From the NCBI GenBank assembly GCA_900770865.1, contig CAAGLU010000404.1, positions 1 through 14,534 on the forward strand: 14,534 bases of DNA, read 5' to 3'. The number at the start of each line of letters is the position of its first letter. The first letter of the stretch is position 1. Below, piece after piece: positions 1-7,218 of this stretch. Position numbers and translations under genes: made by a program. The stretch is from an uncultured Atopobiaceae bacterium. Lineage in GTDB: Bacteria > Actinomycetota > Coriobacteriia > Coriobacteriales > Atopobiaceae. Under the pieces are notes generated by a model. It was not told the origin of the DNA. It ran no database searches and saw only the letters and a program-made list of their open reading frames with translations.

Positions 1-1
1 G

Positions 2-916
2 AGCGCCGAGAGCAAACACGGCACCTTTGCTCCCGAAAGCAACTTTGCCTCGGGCCTCAAAGAGTACCTTGCTGGCCAGGTGCCGTTCGTGGACTTCTCT
101 GTGCAGATAGCCCAGTGGTTCTGGGAGGAGCTGCGCCGCGCCGAGGACCTCGAGCAGTGCGACCTCCTCGTGGCGGACTTCACGGACACCGGCGAGATGC
201 GCGCTTCCGAGAATGCTGACGAGGACAAGGTCGCGGATGCTTACGAGTCCGAGGGAACGCGCCTCTTTGCCGTGGTGCTTCTCCCAAGGAAGCAGGCGTT
301 CATCCACGAGGTAGACGAGAACGGCAATGAGATCGCCCGCCAGGACGCCACGCTTCCCAACCCCACGCAGAAGGTCGACACCTACGTCCTCATCGATGCC
401 GACACGCTTGCCATCGACTTCCACGACAAGGAGCGTAGCGTGGCCGGCGAGTCGCGCCAGATCATCCCCGAGCTCTTCCTGCAGTGCTCGCAGGAGGCGT
501 CGAGCCACGAGGTCATCGACGAGGTCACGAGCATTGTGGAGGACCTCTCCGAGGAGTATGGCCTCACACCGGCCGTAGAGGTTTCGCGCGCGAAGGCGGC
601 GCTTGCCCGCCACGCGGATACCGACGAGGCCATCCAGCCCGCAGATGTGGGCCGCGAGGTCTTCGAGGACAACCCCGAGATGGCGCAACGCTTCGAGGAG
701 CGCACCCGCGAGCGCGACCTGCCCGAGGAGGTGCCGGTGCGCCGCGGTGCCGCCAACCGACTTACCCGCACGCATCGTATTCGCACCGACACGGGCGTTG
801 AGATCGCATTCCCCTCCGAGCTGGCCGAGCGCCCGGGCTATATCGAGTTCTCGCACCAGGAGGACGGCAGCATCTCGATTGTGATCAGCAACGTTGCGCG
901 AATCGAGAACCGCTAG
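2..916 (+). CDS. Nucleoid-associated protein, NdpA/YejK-like family, 5' truncated by window edge
   Basis: The reading frame is open from base 2 to the TAG at 914-916, so the gene begins outside the window and at least 304 codons are present. A GTG at 80 lies inside this frame but has no convincing ribosome binding site and should not be taken as the start. The C-terminal part reads like the NA37/nucleoid-associated protein family. It has a segment with DNPEMAQRFEERTRERDLPEEV, then an RIRTDTGVEIAFPSEL stretch and a final beta-rich segment ending SISIVISNVARIENR, as in the Firmicutes and Actinobacteria members I know. Family members are about 330-350 residues, so only a short N-terminal piece is missing. 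They bind the nucleoid in the cytoplasm, but the precise role in this phylum is not established. The protein is acidic and soluble, with no membrane segment. Family assignment is from remembered sequence patterns, without a search. Confidence 0.8.
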   Translation, partial: SAESKHGTFAPESNFASGLKEYLAGQVPFVDFSVQIAQWFWEELRRAEDLEQCDLLVADFTDTGEMRASENADEDKVADAYESEGTRLFAVVLLPRKQAFIHEVDENGNEIARQDATLPNPTQKVDTYVLIDADTLAIDFHDKERSVAGESRQIIPELFLQCSQEASSHEVIDEVTSIVEDLSEEYGLTPAVEVSRAKAALARHADTDEAIQPADVGREVFEDNPEMAQRFEERTRERDLPEEVPVRRGAANRLTRTHRIRTDTGVEIAFPSELAERPGYIEFSHQEDGSISIVISNVARIENR

Positions 917-965
917 GAAAACGCTGGTTGCCGCGGTGCCGTCGTAGGGTCGCCGCAAGTGCCGC

Positions 966-996
966 CGGCCGCTGGCCGTCTGCCCCATGTGTTTTT
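966..996 (+). terminator. Weak candidate terminator after the nucleoid-associated protein gene
   Basis: A short hairpin with arms CGGCC (966-970) and GGCCG (974-978) around a GCT loop lies about 50 bases after the stop codon at 916. A run of five T follows at 992-996. The gap between stem and T run is about 13 bases, longer than in a standard intrinsic terminator, so this is only a possibility. Confidence 0.25.
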
Positions 997-1018
997 CGTC
1001 CGTCGTGTGGCGAACGAG

Positions 1019-1024
1019 TAGAAT
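1019..1024 (+). promoter_or_regulatory. Possible -10 element for the wall-hydrolase gene
   Basis: TAGAAT lies 47 bases before the ATG at 1072 and is the best sigma70-like -10 box in the gap. No good -35 is present at the expected spacing; the nearest is TTCGTC at 995-1000. The sequence resembles the TACAAT at 6674-6679. Weak evidence. Confidence 0.3.
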
Positions 1025-1071
1025 GGCATGCGTGACCTTTAACGTAACCCATCCGTACTCTAGGAGGCCCC

Positions 1072-2301
1072 ATGCAGACTAGCGGCACCAGCAGCCAGCG
1101 TGCGTCCAACGCACTCGCTCCCGCGCGTACCGTCACGCGCAGGGATGCCTTCAGGCTGCTCATTGGCGCGGGAGTGCTTGCATTTGCCAGCCCCGTCGCC
1201 GCCTTCGCCACCTCTCAGTCGGACATTGACGCCGCACAGTCGGACGCCGATGCCGCGCAGTCCCAGCTCGACCAGATCAGCCAGGAGGTCTCTGACCTCT
1301 CCGCGCAGCTCTCGGACACCGTCGGCCAGATCGATGACGTCTCGGCGCAGATTGACCAGACCCAGGCTGACATCGACGCCAAAGAGGCGGACATCGAGGA
1401 GAAGCAGCAAGACATCGACACCAAGCAGCAGGAGATCGAGCAGAAGCAGGAGGTCTTGGGCCAGCGCATGTCCGCTGCCTTCAAGTCCGGTAACGCCAGC
1501 ACCCTCGACCTGCTGCTCTCCTCGGCCTCGTTCGAGGAGCTTACGTCCAACATCTACTACCTCGACAAGGTGTCCGAGCAGGACAACTCCATGATCGAGG
1601 AGGTCAAGAGCCTGAAGGCGGACCTCGAGACGCAGAAGGCGCAGCTCGAGGACGACAAGGCGACCCTTGAGTCCAAGCAGGCTGACCTCACGTCCCAGAA
1701 GGACCAGCTCAACCAGCTCAAGAGCGAGCAGGAGTCCCAGCTCGCGGACGTCCAGGCAAAGCAGGACGAGGCCCAGACCCTCGTCGACCAGCTCAACTCC
1801 AACGTCCAGAGCCTCATCGACCAGCGCAACGCCGAGCTTCTCGCCGCCCAGGAGGAGGCCCGCCGCATGGCTGCGAGCAGGAGTTCGAGCAGCAAGGTAA
1901 CCATCGTCTCCGGCGCCTCTGGCTCCCAGGCGGCAGTCATCGCCGCCACGTACAGCACCGGCTCCACCGGCGCGGGCTACTGCGCCGCGTGGGTCTCCAA
2001 CGTCTTTGCCAACGCTGGCGTGGGCTCGTTTGGCGGTAACGCCTGCGACATGTACTGGTCGTACTGCTCGAGCTCGGACAAGTCGTCCATCCAGCCGGGC
2101 ATGATCATCGCCGTCCCCACCGAGCCCTACTCCGCCGCCGCGCGCCTGTACGGCCACATTGGCATCTACGTGGGGAACAACACCGTCAGGCACTGCCTGA
2201 GCGGCGTGATCACCACGCAGAGCCTGGACTCCTGGATTAGCCAGTTTGGCGTTAGCGCCACTCCGCGCTGGGGCTGGTTGGGTGGCGTGGCTCTTGCGTA
2301 G
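1072..2301 (+). CDS. Exported coiled-coil protein with C-terminal CHAP/NlpC-P60-type cysteine peptidase domain
   Basis: The 409-residue product begins at an ATG preceded by AGGAGG (1062-1067). Residues 1-47 look like an export signal: a basic TVTRRDAFR segment, a hydrophobic stretch LLIGAGVLAFASPVAA, and a probable cleavage near AFA. The RR is followed by DAF rather than xF, so Tat use is unsure. Residues 48-268 are a long Q/D/E/K-rich coiled coil. It is split by a less helical block around 130-165 (GQRMSAAFKSGNASTLDLLL), the pattern of the PcsB/CwlO/EnvC coiled-coil domain. After a Ser-rich linker (269-280), residues 295-409 form the enzyme domain. Cys304 in GAGYCAAWVSNVF, His362 in GHIGIYV and His374 are the likely catalytic or near-catalytic residues. 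Such proteins cut peptidoglycan peptide or amide bonds during cell separation, and in known cases the coil is controlled by FtsEX. No ftsEX is in this window. The membrane-protein gene downstream begins 22 bases after the stop and may be co-transcribed. CHAP versus NlpC/P60 is not settled. Confidence 0.85.
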   Translation: MQTSGTSSQRASNALAPARTVTRRDAFRLLIGAGVLAFASPVAAFATSQSDIDAAQSDADAAQSQLDQISQEVSDLSAQLSDTVGQIDDVSAQIDQTQADIDAKEADIEEKQQDIDTKQQEIEQKQEVLGQRMSAAFKSGNASTLDLLLSSASFEELTSNIYYLDKVSEQDNSMIEEVKSLKADLETQKAQLEDDKATLESKQADLTSQKDQLNQLKSEQESQLADVQAKQDEAQTLVDQLNSNVQSLIDQRNAELLAAQEEARRMAASRSSSSKVTIVSGASGSQAAVIAATYSTGSTGAGYCAAWVSNVFANAGVGSFGGNACDMYWSYCSSSDKSSIQPGMIIAVPTEPYSAAARLYGHIGIYVGNNTVRHCLSGVITTQSLDSWISQFGVSATPRWGWLGGVALA

Positions 2302-2311
2302 GCTGGCTGGC

Positions 2312-2318
2312 GAGAGGG
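2312..2318 (+). promoter_or_regulatory. Ribosome binding site that sets the start of the membrane-protein gene
   Basis: GAGAGGG lies 5 bases before the GTG at 2324. Earlier in-frame starts (TTG 2246, GTG 2282, TTG 2294) lie inside the upstream gene and have nothing comparable. The GTG at 2324 also places the first membrane helix about ten residues from the N terminus. Confidence 0.6.
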
Positions 2319-2323
2319 ACGAG

Positions 2324-3289
2324 GTGGCCTCGGTCCCGCAGACTCCCGCGCAGGTGACGCTGGGCGTCGTCTCGGTCGTGATGGCCATTCTCGGCGCCGT
2401 GGTGCTGCTTGCGGGCGGGCTGGTGCTCTTTGCTGCTGTGACGGGTCAGGCGGACGCCTCGGATTCCGGCCTTACCATTGCTGGCATCATGCTCTCCGGG
2501 TGGTCTCCCATGGGCCTTGCCGTAGTCACGCTTGCCGCTGGCGCTCTGCTTTGCCTCACGGCATGGCTGGGGTTTGCCGCCTCGCGCGACTCCGGACGCG
2601 TGGGGCCGTATCGCTTCCTCTGCTACCTGGTTGGCCTGGTGCTTCTCGTTGCCATCCTCTGGAGCTGGGGCGCAGGTACCATCCTCATCTTCAACCCCAT
2701 CGTGCTCTCCGCCACCATCACGTACGTGGTGGTGTGCTCGTCGCTTGCCGACCGCGTGCAGCGCGAGCACGACGAGGGAGTGCGCGGCGAGTCCTTCATG
2801 CTTGATGGCCACCAGCGCGCGCTGAGGCTCATCTCGCAGGTCATGATTGTGACCGCGGTTCTCAACGTCGTGATTACCCTGGTTGTGTGGTATGCCGTCT
2901 CCCAGATGGACCCCACCACGCGGGTCACCCTTGCCCAGGCGCACTACAGCGCCGGGGAGTTCTCGGGCATCGTGCTTGCCTGGGGCCTGGCGTCTGCCGG
3001 CGTCAACCTTCTGGTGGGCATCCTTGGCCTGCGTGGTGCCAACCAGCCCGAGAAGATCCGGCCCTTCCTGTGGGTCTCGGCAATCTCCTTTGGCTACGCG
3101 GCCGTCCAGCTGGTGCTGGGCATTGTGACCGCGGGCAGCATGGGAAGCGTGCAGTCTAGCTCTATCACTGATGCCCTCTTCTACGGCGCCTGCACGTACC
3201 TGAGTGCAAAGATTCGCCGCCAGCCGCGTGACCACGAGGGTCAGGCAACTGACGGCGAGGCGGGTAACCAACCGCTTGGCGCCAACTAG
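2324..3289 (+). CDS. Polytopic membrane protein of unknown function
   Basis: Starting from GTG 2324 the product has 321 residues. I do not recognise a family. Hydrophobic segments are visible at about residues 10-38, 62-86, 97-117, 119-141, 169-192, 212-236 and 246-270, with a weaker eighth at 281-296. This gives 7-8 helices, a charged cytoplasmic-looking loop at 143-168 (RVQREHDEGVRGE) and a polar C-terminal tail of about 25 residues rich in D, E, Q and N. No catalytic motif, signal-peptide cleavage site or transporter signature stands out. The gene begins 22 bases after the stop of the wall-hydrolase gene on the same strand and probably shares its transcript, so a link with the envelope is plausible. 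That link is inference from position only. Its TAG stop overlaps the stop of the convergent dipeptidase gene. Confidence 0.7.
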   Translation: MASVPQTPAQVTLGVVSVVMAILGAVVLLAGGLVLFAAVTGQADASDSGLTIAGIMLSGWSPMGLAVVTLAAGALLCLTAWLGFAASRDSGRVGPYRFLCYLVGLVLLVAILWSWGAGTILIFNPIVLSATITYVVVCSSLADRVQREHDEGVRGESFMLDGHQRALRLISQVMIVTAVLNVVITLVVWYAVSQMDPTTRVTLAQAHYSAGEFSGIVLAWGLASAGVNLLVGILGLRGANQPEKIRPFLWVSAISFGYAAVQLVLGIVTAGSMGSVQSSSITDALFYGACTYLSAKIRRQPRDHEGQATDGEAGNQPLGAN

Positions 3290-4731
3290 GCCGTGGGCTC
3301 GGTGAGCTCCAGCTCCATGAGACGCGCGATGCTCACGATGTAGATCTTGAGCGCGCGGCGCAGGCTCTCCTCCGAGACGGCCTCGTCGGGACCGTGCTCG
3401 ATGCCCACCCACGAGGGCTCCTTCGCGTACGGCTCGTGCGGACCAAAGGCGCAGGCGCGGCGAAAGTGGCGCGCGTAGGTGCCGCCGCCAATGGTGAACG
3501 CCTTGCCTTCGCGGCCGGTGTACTCGGCGTAGGTCTCAAGCAGCGTGGTAATCTCCGGCGAGCTGGGGTCGATGTAGAAGGGCTCCACGTCGCGGCCCTC
3601 TTCGAAGTTCGCGTTGAAGCGCGTGGCAAAGCGCCTGAGCTCCACCGTGATGCGGCTGCCTGAGGTCGAGGTGGGGTAGCGAGCGTCGATGGTCTGGACA
3701 AAGCGGTCGCCCTTTGTGCGTACGGTGCCGCCAATGCAGGTGAGCGCGCCAAACTTGTCGTCTGCGGCGGCGATGCCCAGCGGCTTGCCGTCGCTGGCGT
3801 GGCAGACCTCGTGCTCCAGGTGCAGCCAACGCTTCTCGGTGTCCGTGAGGCCGGGGACGTTGGCGAGAAGGTAGTCGGCAAGCACGCAGATGGCGTTCAC
3901 GGTACCTGCGGGCATGGAGGCATGGCCGCCCTTGCCGTGTGCCGTCACGCGGGCAAGGCCCTCGCCTGCGGGCTCGACGTCCACGTGTGCTGCCGCGGGG
4001 AGCTTCTCGGCGTCAACGCGCACGAGGGCAGTGGCCTGGCCGGGGATCGCGTTGGAGACGGTGCCGCCGTCGAGCTCCTCGATCACGCCACCCATCATAG
4101 GCTCGGAGGTGAAACTGCCGCCAAAGAGGCCCTTCTCGCCGCAGATGAGCGGGAAGTCGGCGTCGGGCGAGAAGCAGAAGGCGGGCTCGGGGCAGCGGTC
4201 GAGGTAGTGCTCGACGTCTGCCATGTTGGTCTCCTCGTTGTTGCCAATGATGCAGCGAAGGGCGTAGGGGAGCGGCTCGCCGGTCTCCTTCACCTGGAGG
4301 GCAAAGAAGTGCGCAGCCCAGAGCGAGAGGACCAGCGGACCCTTGTCGTCGAGCACACCACGGCCCATGAGGTAGCCCTCGCGGCGCGTCACGTCGAGCG
4401 CGGGGACGGTCCAGCCAAGGCCCACGGGGACGATGTCAGAGTGGGCGATGGTCGCCACGTAGGGTGCGCCCTCCCTGCCGGCAACCTCGCCGTAGCCAAT
4501 GCAGCCGTCGAGGTCCGTGACGGCAAGGCCTAGGCGGCTGGCAATGCCCTCTGCTGCCACCAGGGCCTCGTTTGCCTTGGGGCCATAGGGCTTGCCCGGC
4601 TCGGCGGCCGAGAGGTCCTCGACCGACTCTATTCTCACGAGCGTTTGGATGTCTTCGACAACGTTCTCCCAGACCTCGTCGACGTATGCGTCGACCTTGG
4701 CCTTGAGCTGGTCGTCGTTGGTCTGTGCCAT
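3286..4731 (-). CDS. M20 family dipeptidase, PepV/Sapep-like
   Basis: The 481-residue product is a metal-dependent cytosolic dipeptidase of peptidase family M20. The visible signatures are AHSDIVPVG with His97 (metal) and Asp99, GRGVLDDKGP with the bridging Asp at 128 or 129, NNEET with Glu166 (general base) and Glu167 (metal), and SPDADFP with Asp190 (metal). The lid-domain His270 lies in GKGGHAS, and the C-terminal metal ligand is His422 in GGGTYARHF. Order, spacing and length match PepV (about 470 residues), which releases N-terminal residues from dipeptides. The ATG at 4731 is preferred to the TTG at 4743 because GGGAGGA (4735-4741) lies just ahead of the ATG and covers the TTG. The gene is divergent from the GH13 gene (180-base gap) and meets the membrane-protein gene tail to tail. 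The family is firm, but the preferred substrate cannot be read from sequence. Confidence 0.92.
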   Translation of the reverse strand: MAQTNDDQLKAKVDAYVDEVWENVVEDIQTLVRIESVEDLSAAEPGKPYGPKANEALVAAEGIASRLGLAVTDLDGCIGYGEVAGREGAPYVATIAHSDIVPVGLGWTVPALDVTRREGYLMGRGVLDDKGPLVLSLWAAHFFALQVKETGEPLPYALRCIIGNNEETNMADVEHYLDRCPEPAFCFSPDADFPLICGEKGLFGGSFTSEPMMGGVIEELDGGTVSNAIPGQATALVRVDAEKLPAAAHVDVEPAGEGLARVTAHGKGGHASMPAGTVNAICVLADYLLANVPGLTDTEKRWLHLEHEVCHASDGKPLGIAAADDKFGALTCIGGTVRTKGDRFVQTIDARYPTSTSGSRITVELRRFATRFNANFEEGRDVEPFYIDPSSPEITTLLETYAEYTGREGKAFTIGGGTYARHFRRACAFGPHEPYAKEPSWVGIEHGPDEAVSEESLRRALKIYIVSIARLMELELTEPTA

Positions 4732-4734
4732 GCT

Positions 4735-4741
4735 TCCTCCC
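4735..4741 (-). promoter_or_regulatory. Ribosome binding site that sets the dipeptidase start
   Basis: Read on the minus strand, GGGAGGA stands 3 bases before the ATG at 4731. It excludes the upstream TTG at 4743, whose last base is part of this site. Confidence 0.7.
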
Positions 4742-4860
4742 AATGGGTTGGTAAATCGTGCCCCACCATCTTAGACGCTTGCGCTGGGGCGTGGCGGCGG
4801 GGTCGCTCGCGGGGTACCGCGCGGCGCTGGGGCAAGTGGTGTCACAATGGCACGTGGTGC

Positions 4861-4881
4861 TGCGGCGCCTATGCGGCGCCG
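4861..4881 (+). repeat. Tandem TGCGGCGCC repeat and hairpin in the GH13 leader
   Basis: TGCGGCGCC occurs at 4861-4869 and again at 4872-4880, an 11-base period of about one helical turn. Because GGCGCC is self-complementary, the same bases can fold as CGGCGCC (4863-4869) with GGCGCCG (4875-4881) around a five-base loop. It sits about 20 bases ahead of the AGGAGG at 4901-4906. It could be an operator or a leader hairpin, or chance in GC-rich sequence. Confidence 0.35.
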
Positions 4882-4911
4882 GAGGTGCGGTGTCGACCGA
4901 AGGAGGTTTTC

Positions 4912-6600
4912 ATGGCCGGTGACGAGTGGTACAAGGACGTGGTGTTCTACCAGATCTGGCCGCGCAGCTTTGCCGACGGCAACGGCGACGGCATTGGCGA
5001 CCTCTATGGCGTCTACGAGAAGCTCAACTACGTGAAGTCGCTGGGCGTGGGTGGCATCTGGTTCTCTCCGCTGTACGTCTCGCCCAACGCCGACTTTGGC
5101 TATGACATTGCTGACTACCGGCACATCTCGCCAGACTATGGGGACGAGAAGATCTTCCGCCGCGTGCTCGACCGCGCACATGAGCTGGGCCTCAAGGTCA
5201 TCATGGACCTGGTGATAAACCACACCTCGAGCGAGCACGAGTGGTTCCGCAAGGGTATTGACCCCACAAGCCCCTACCATGACTACTACATCTGGCGTGA
5301 CCCCGCGCCGGACGGCGGCGTTCCCAACAACTGGCAGAGCATGTTCGGAGGTCCCGCCTGGACGTACAACGAGGAAAACGGCCAGTATTATCTGCATCTC
5401 TTCTCGGCTGGGCAGCCCGATCTCAACATGGACAACCCACGTGTGCGCGACGAGGTCAAAGACGTCATGCGCTACTGGCTGGACATGGGCGTTGACGGCT
5501 TTCGCGAGGACGTGATCACGCTCATCTCCAAGGCAGAGGGCCTGCCCAACGACCGCGGGCCCCTCTCGCTTCCCAAGGGCAGGCAGTACTACGACTGCGG
5601 GCCGCACCTTGCGGACTACCTGGGCGAGCTCCGTCACGACGTGCTGGCGCATCACGACTGCTTTGTGGTGGGCGAGGCGCCCTTCGTGGACGTGGAGAAG
5701 GCGCGCATGCTCACGCAGGGGCCGCGCGAGAGCCGCCTGCTTGACATGGTCTTTAGCTTCGAGCACATGGAGGCAGACTGTCTCTTTACGGAGTACATCC
5801 CGCTGCCGTTTAGCCCCAGGCGCCTTATGCGCGCGCTTTCGCGCTGGCAGGACGGGCTGCACGGCGTGGGCTGGAACGCCCTCTACCTCGAGAACCACGA
5901 CCATCCGCGCGTGATCAGCCGCTACGGGAGCGAGCGCTACCGGCGCGAAAGCGGCTCGATGCTCGCCTGCGCCTACCTCTTCCTCGAGGGGACGCCCTTC
6001 GTCTACCAGGGACAGGAGATTGGCATGACCAACATCTCGCTGCCGACCATCGAGGACTACCCAGACTGCATTGCGCAGGCGAACTACCGCTCCTACGTGG
6101 GGAAGATGGGGGAGGAGAAGGCGCTCGCCCGCGTGCGGCGGGCCACGCGCGACAACGCCCGCACGCCCATGCAATGGGATGCCACCCCAAACGCCGGCTA
6201 TAGCACGCACGAGCCGTGGTTTGCCGTGAACCCCAACTATCGCGAGGTCAACGTGGCCGTGCAGGGCAATGACGAGAACTCGCTTCTCAACTTCTACCGA
6301 CGCGCCATCGAGCTTCGAACCAAGAGCGTCGCCGTGCGCTGGGGCGAGTACCACGAGTTCCTCCGTGCGAACGGTAGCGTGTACGCGTACTCGCGCGAGT
6401 TCGCGGGTGACGAAGAGCACGGGGCCGAGATGCTGCTCGTGGTGTGCTGCTTTGGCAAGGGCGGGCACCGCGTGGGGCTGCCGGGTAAGTTCCGGGGCCG
6501 CCCGCGCGAGGTCCTTCTCGCCAACTATCCCGTGGAGGATGCCAACGCGGACTCGTTTGTCGCGCGGCCGTATGAGGCGAGGGTGTATAGGGTACTGTAG
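4912..6600 (+). CDS. GH13 alpha-glucosidase, oligo-1,6-glucosidase-like
   Basis: The 562-residue enzyme belongs to glycoside hydrolase family 13 and most resembles subfamily 31 (oligo-1,6-glucosidase/alpha-glucosidase, about 550-560 residues). The N terminus has YQIWPRSF and the calcium-site-like DGNGDGIGDLYG (22-33). Region I is DLVINHTSS with His104. The nucleophile is Asp200 in DGFREDVI, the acid/base is Glu255 in VVGEAPF, and the third acid is Asp330 in LENHDHPR. Val201 directly after the nucleophile is the residue associated with alpha-1,6 specificity in this subfamily (Thr in maltases), so isomalto-oligosaccharides, panose or dextrin stubs are the likelier substrates. No signal peptide is seen, so it is cytoplasmic and acts on imported sugars. 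The ATG at 4912 has AGGAGG at 4901-4906; the frame is open further upstream but without alanine-alpha-amylase homology there. No sugar transporter or regulator lies beside it. Confidence 0.92.
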   Translation: MAGDEWYKDVVFYQIWPRSFADGNGDGIGDLYGVYEKLNYVKSLGVGGIWFSPLYVSPNADFGYDIADYRHISPDYGDEKIFRRVLDRAHELGLKVIMDLVINHTSSEHEWFRKGIDPTSPYHDYYIWRDPAPDGGVPNNWQSMFGGPAWTYNEENGQYYLHLFSAGQPDLNMDNPRVRDEVKDVMRYWLDMGVDGFREDVITLISKAEGLPNDRGPLSLPKGRQYYDCGPHLADYLGELRHDVLAHHDCFVVGEAPFVDVEKARMLTQGPRESRLLDMVFSFEHMEADCLFTEYIPLPFSPRRLMRALSRWQDGLHGVGWNALYLENHDHPRVISRYGSERYRRESGSMLACAYLFLEGTPFVYQGQEIGMTNISLPTIEDYPDCIAQANYRSYVGKMGEEKALARVRRATRDNARTPMQWDATPNAGYSTHEPWFAVNPNYREVNVAVQGNDENSLLNFYRRAIELRTKSVAVRWGEYHEFLRANGSVYAYSREFAGDEEHGAEMLLVVCCFGKGGHRVGLPGKFRGRPREVLLANYPVEDANADSFVARPYEARVYRVL

Positions 6601-6616
6601 GGTGTCGCCGGCGCGG

Positions 6617-6637
6617 CGTGCGTGCCGCCTGCGCACG
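6617..6637 (+). terminator. GC-rich hairpin after the GH13 gene, doubtful terminator
   Basis: CGTGCG (6617-6622) and CGCACG (6632-6637) are complementary around a nine-base loop, 16 bases after the stop codon. No T run follows, so it is at best a weak pausing or stabilising structure. Confidence 0.2.
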
Positions 6638-6673
6638 GCGCGGCGCCTTCGCGAGGCCTCCATGCCTTCCGAC

Positions 6674-6679
6674 TACAAT
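6674..6679 (+). promoter_or_regulatory. Possible -10 element for the small membrane-protein gene
   Basis: TACAAT lies 41 bases before the ATG at 6720 and matches the sigma70 -10 consensus in five of six positions. I find no good -35 at 16-18 bases upstream. Confidence 0.35.
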
Positions 6680-6719
6680 GCCACCTCCTGCTACCGACAC
6701 GTAAGGGAGGTCCCAGGCA

Positions 6720-7166
6720 ATGAAGGTCATCATGAGAAGGACCGTGCTCGTCGCCGTCATCTGCTTTGCCGTCGCGCTCGTCGTGAGCGTTGCGTTTCTC
6801 GTCTGGTTCAACGCCGACCCCGACACGAACATCACCGCGATTCTCTCCAGTCTGCCACTGAGCTACCTATACGCGATTTCGTCCGGCCTTGCCGCGTTTT
6901 CCGCGGGCGCTTTGGTGGCGCTTGTGGCGGGGTCTCTCGCGCACCTGCGCATGCCCAGACTGCCGCGCGTAATCTTTGCCGCGCTGGGCTGGGTCGTGCT
7001 GGGCTTCCTGCTCCTTGCGCCCGTCATTGCGACGCTGGCCAACAACTCGGCCGCTATTGTGTTTGCACTGGTCGTGTACGCCGCAATCAAGGTCCCCGTG
7101 GTCTTTGCGGCGTTTGGCCTGCTGTTGGGGCTGGGCTTTGCCGAGAGGCGCGACGCCCAGCAATAG
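6720..7166 (+). CDS. Small four-helix membrane protein of unknown function
   Basis: The 148-residue product starts at an ATG with AAGGGAGG (6703-6710) upstream. A second ATG four codons in (6732) is also possible. I do not recognise a family. Hydrophobic segments lie at about residues 7-29, 45-73, 80-107 and 110-140, giving four helices with short loops, and the tail ERRDAQQ is charged. The first loop (about 30-42, NADPDTNITAI) is the only sizeable polar stretch. It has no cysteine pairs, metal motif or transporter signature. It follows the GH13 gene by 119 bases, with its own candidate -10 in that gap, so it is probably transcribed separately. A strong inverted repeat lies 17 bases after its stop. 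Confidence 0.65.
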   Translation: MKVIMRRTVLVAVICFAVALVVSVAFLVWFNADPDTNITAILSSLPLSYLYAISSGLAAFSAGALVALVAGSLAHLRMPRLPRVIFAALGWVVLGFLLLAPVIATLANNSAAIVFALVVYAAIKVPVVFAAFGLLLGLGFAERRDAQQ

Positions 7167-7183
7167 TACTGCCGGCAGCGCAA

Positions 7184-7210
7184 TCGTTCTCTGGCGGTAT
7201 TTGAGAACGA
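7184..7210 (+). terminator. Eight-base-pair hairpin after the small membrane-protein gene
   Basis: TCGTTCTC (7184-7191) and GAGAACGA (7203-7210) are perfectly complementary around an 11-base loop, beginning 17 bases after the stop at 7166. Position suits a terminator or 3'-end stabiliser, but there is no T run behind it. Confidence 0.35.
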
Positions 7211-7218
7211 CGCCTCTT

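Noticed and set aside
80..916. GTG 80 as the start of the nucleoid-associated protein
   Set aside because: The frame is open to the window edge and family length requires more N-terminal sequence, so the gene is truncated by the window rather than starting here.
1132..1180. Twin-arginine signal in the wall-hydrolase protein
   Set aside because: RRDAFR has Phe one position late relative to the RRxFLK consensus, and Sec export suits this protein class, so Tat use is not asserted.
1060..2388. Long minus-strand open frame opposite the wall-hydrolase gene
   Set aside because: It is antisense to a gene with clear domains, its product is a low-complexity Leu/Val/Gly repeat mirroring the coiled-coil codons, and it has no start signal. 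Similar long antisense frames opposite the GH13 (4771-6663) and DAHP synthase (10022-11665) genes are high-GC artefacts too.
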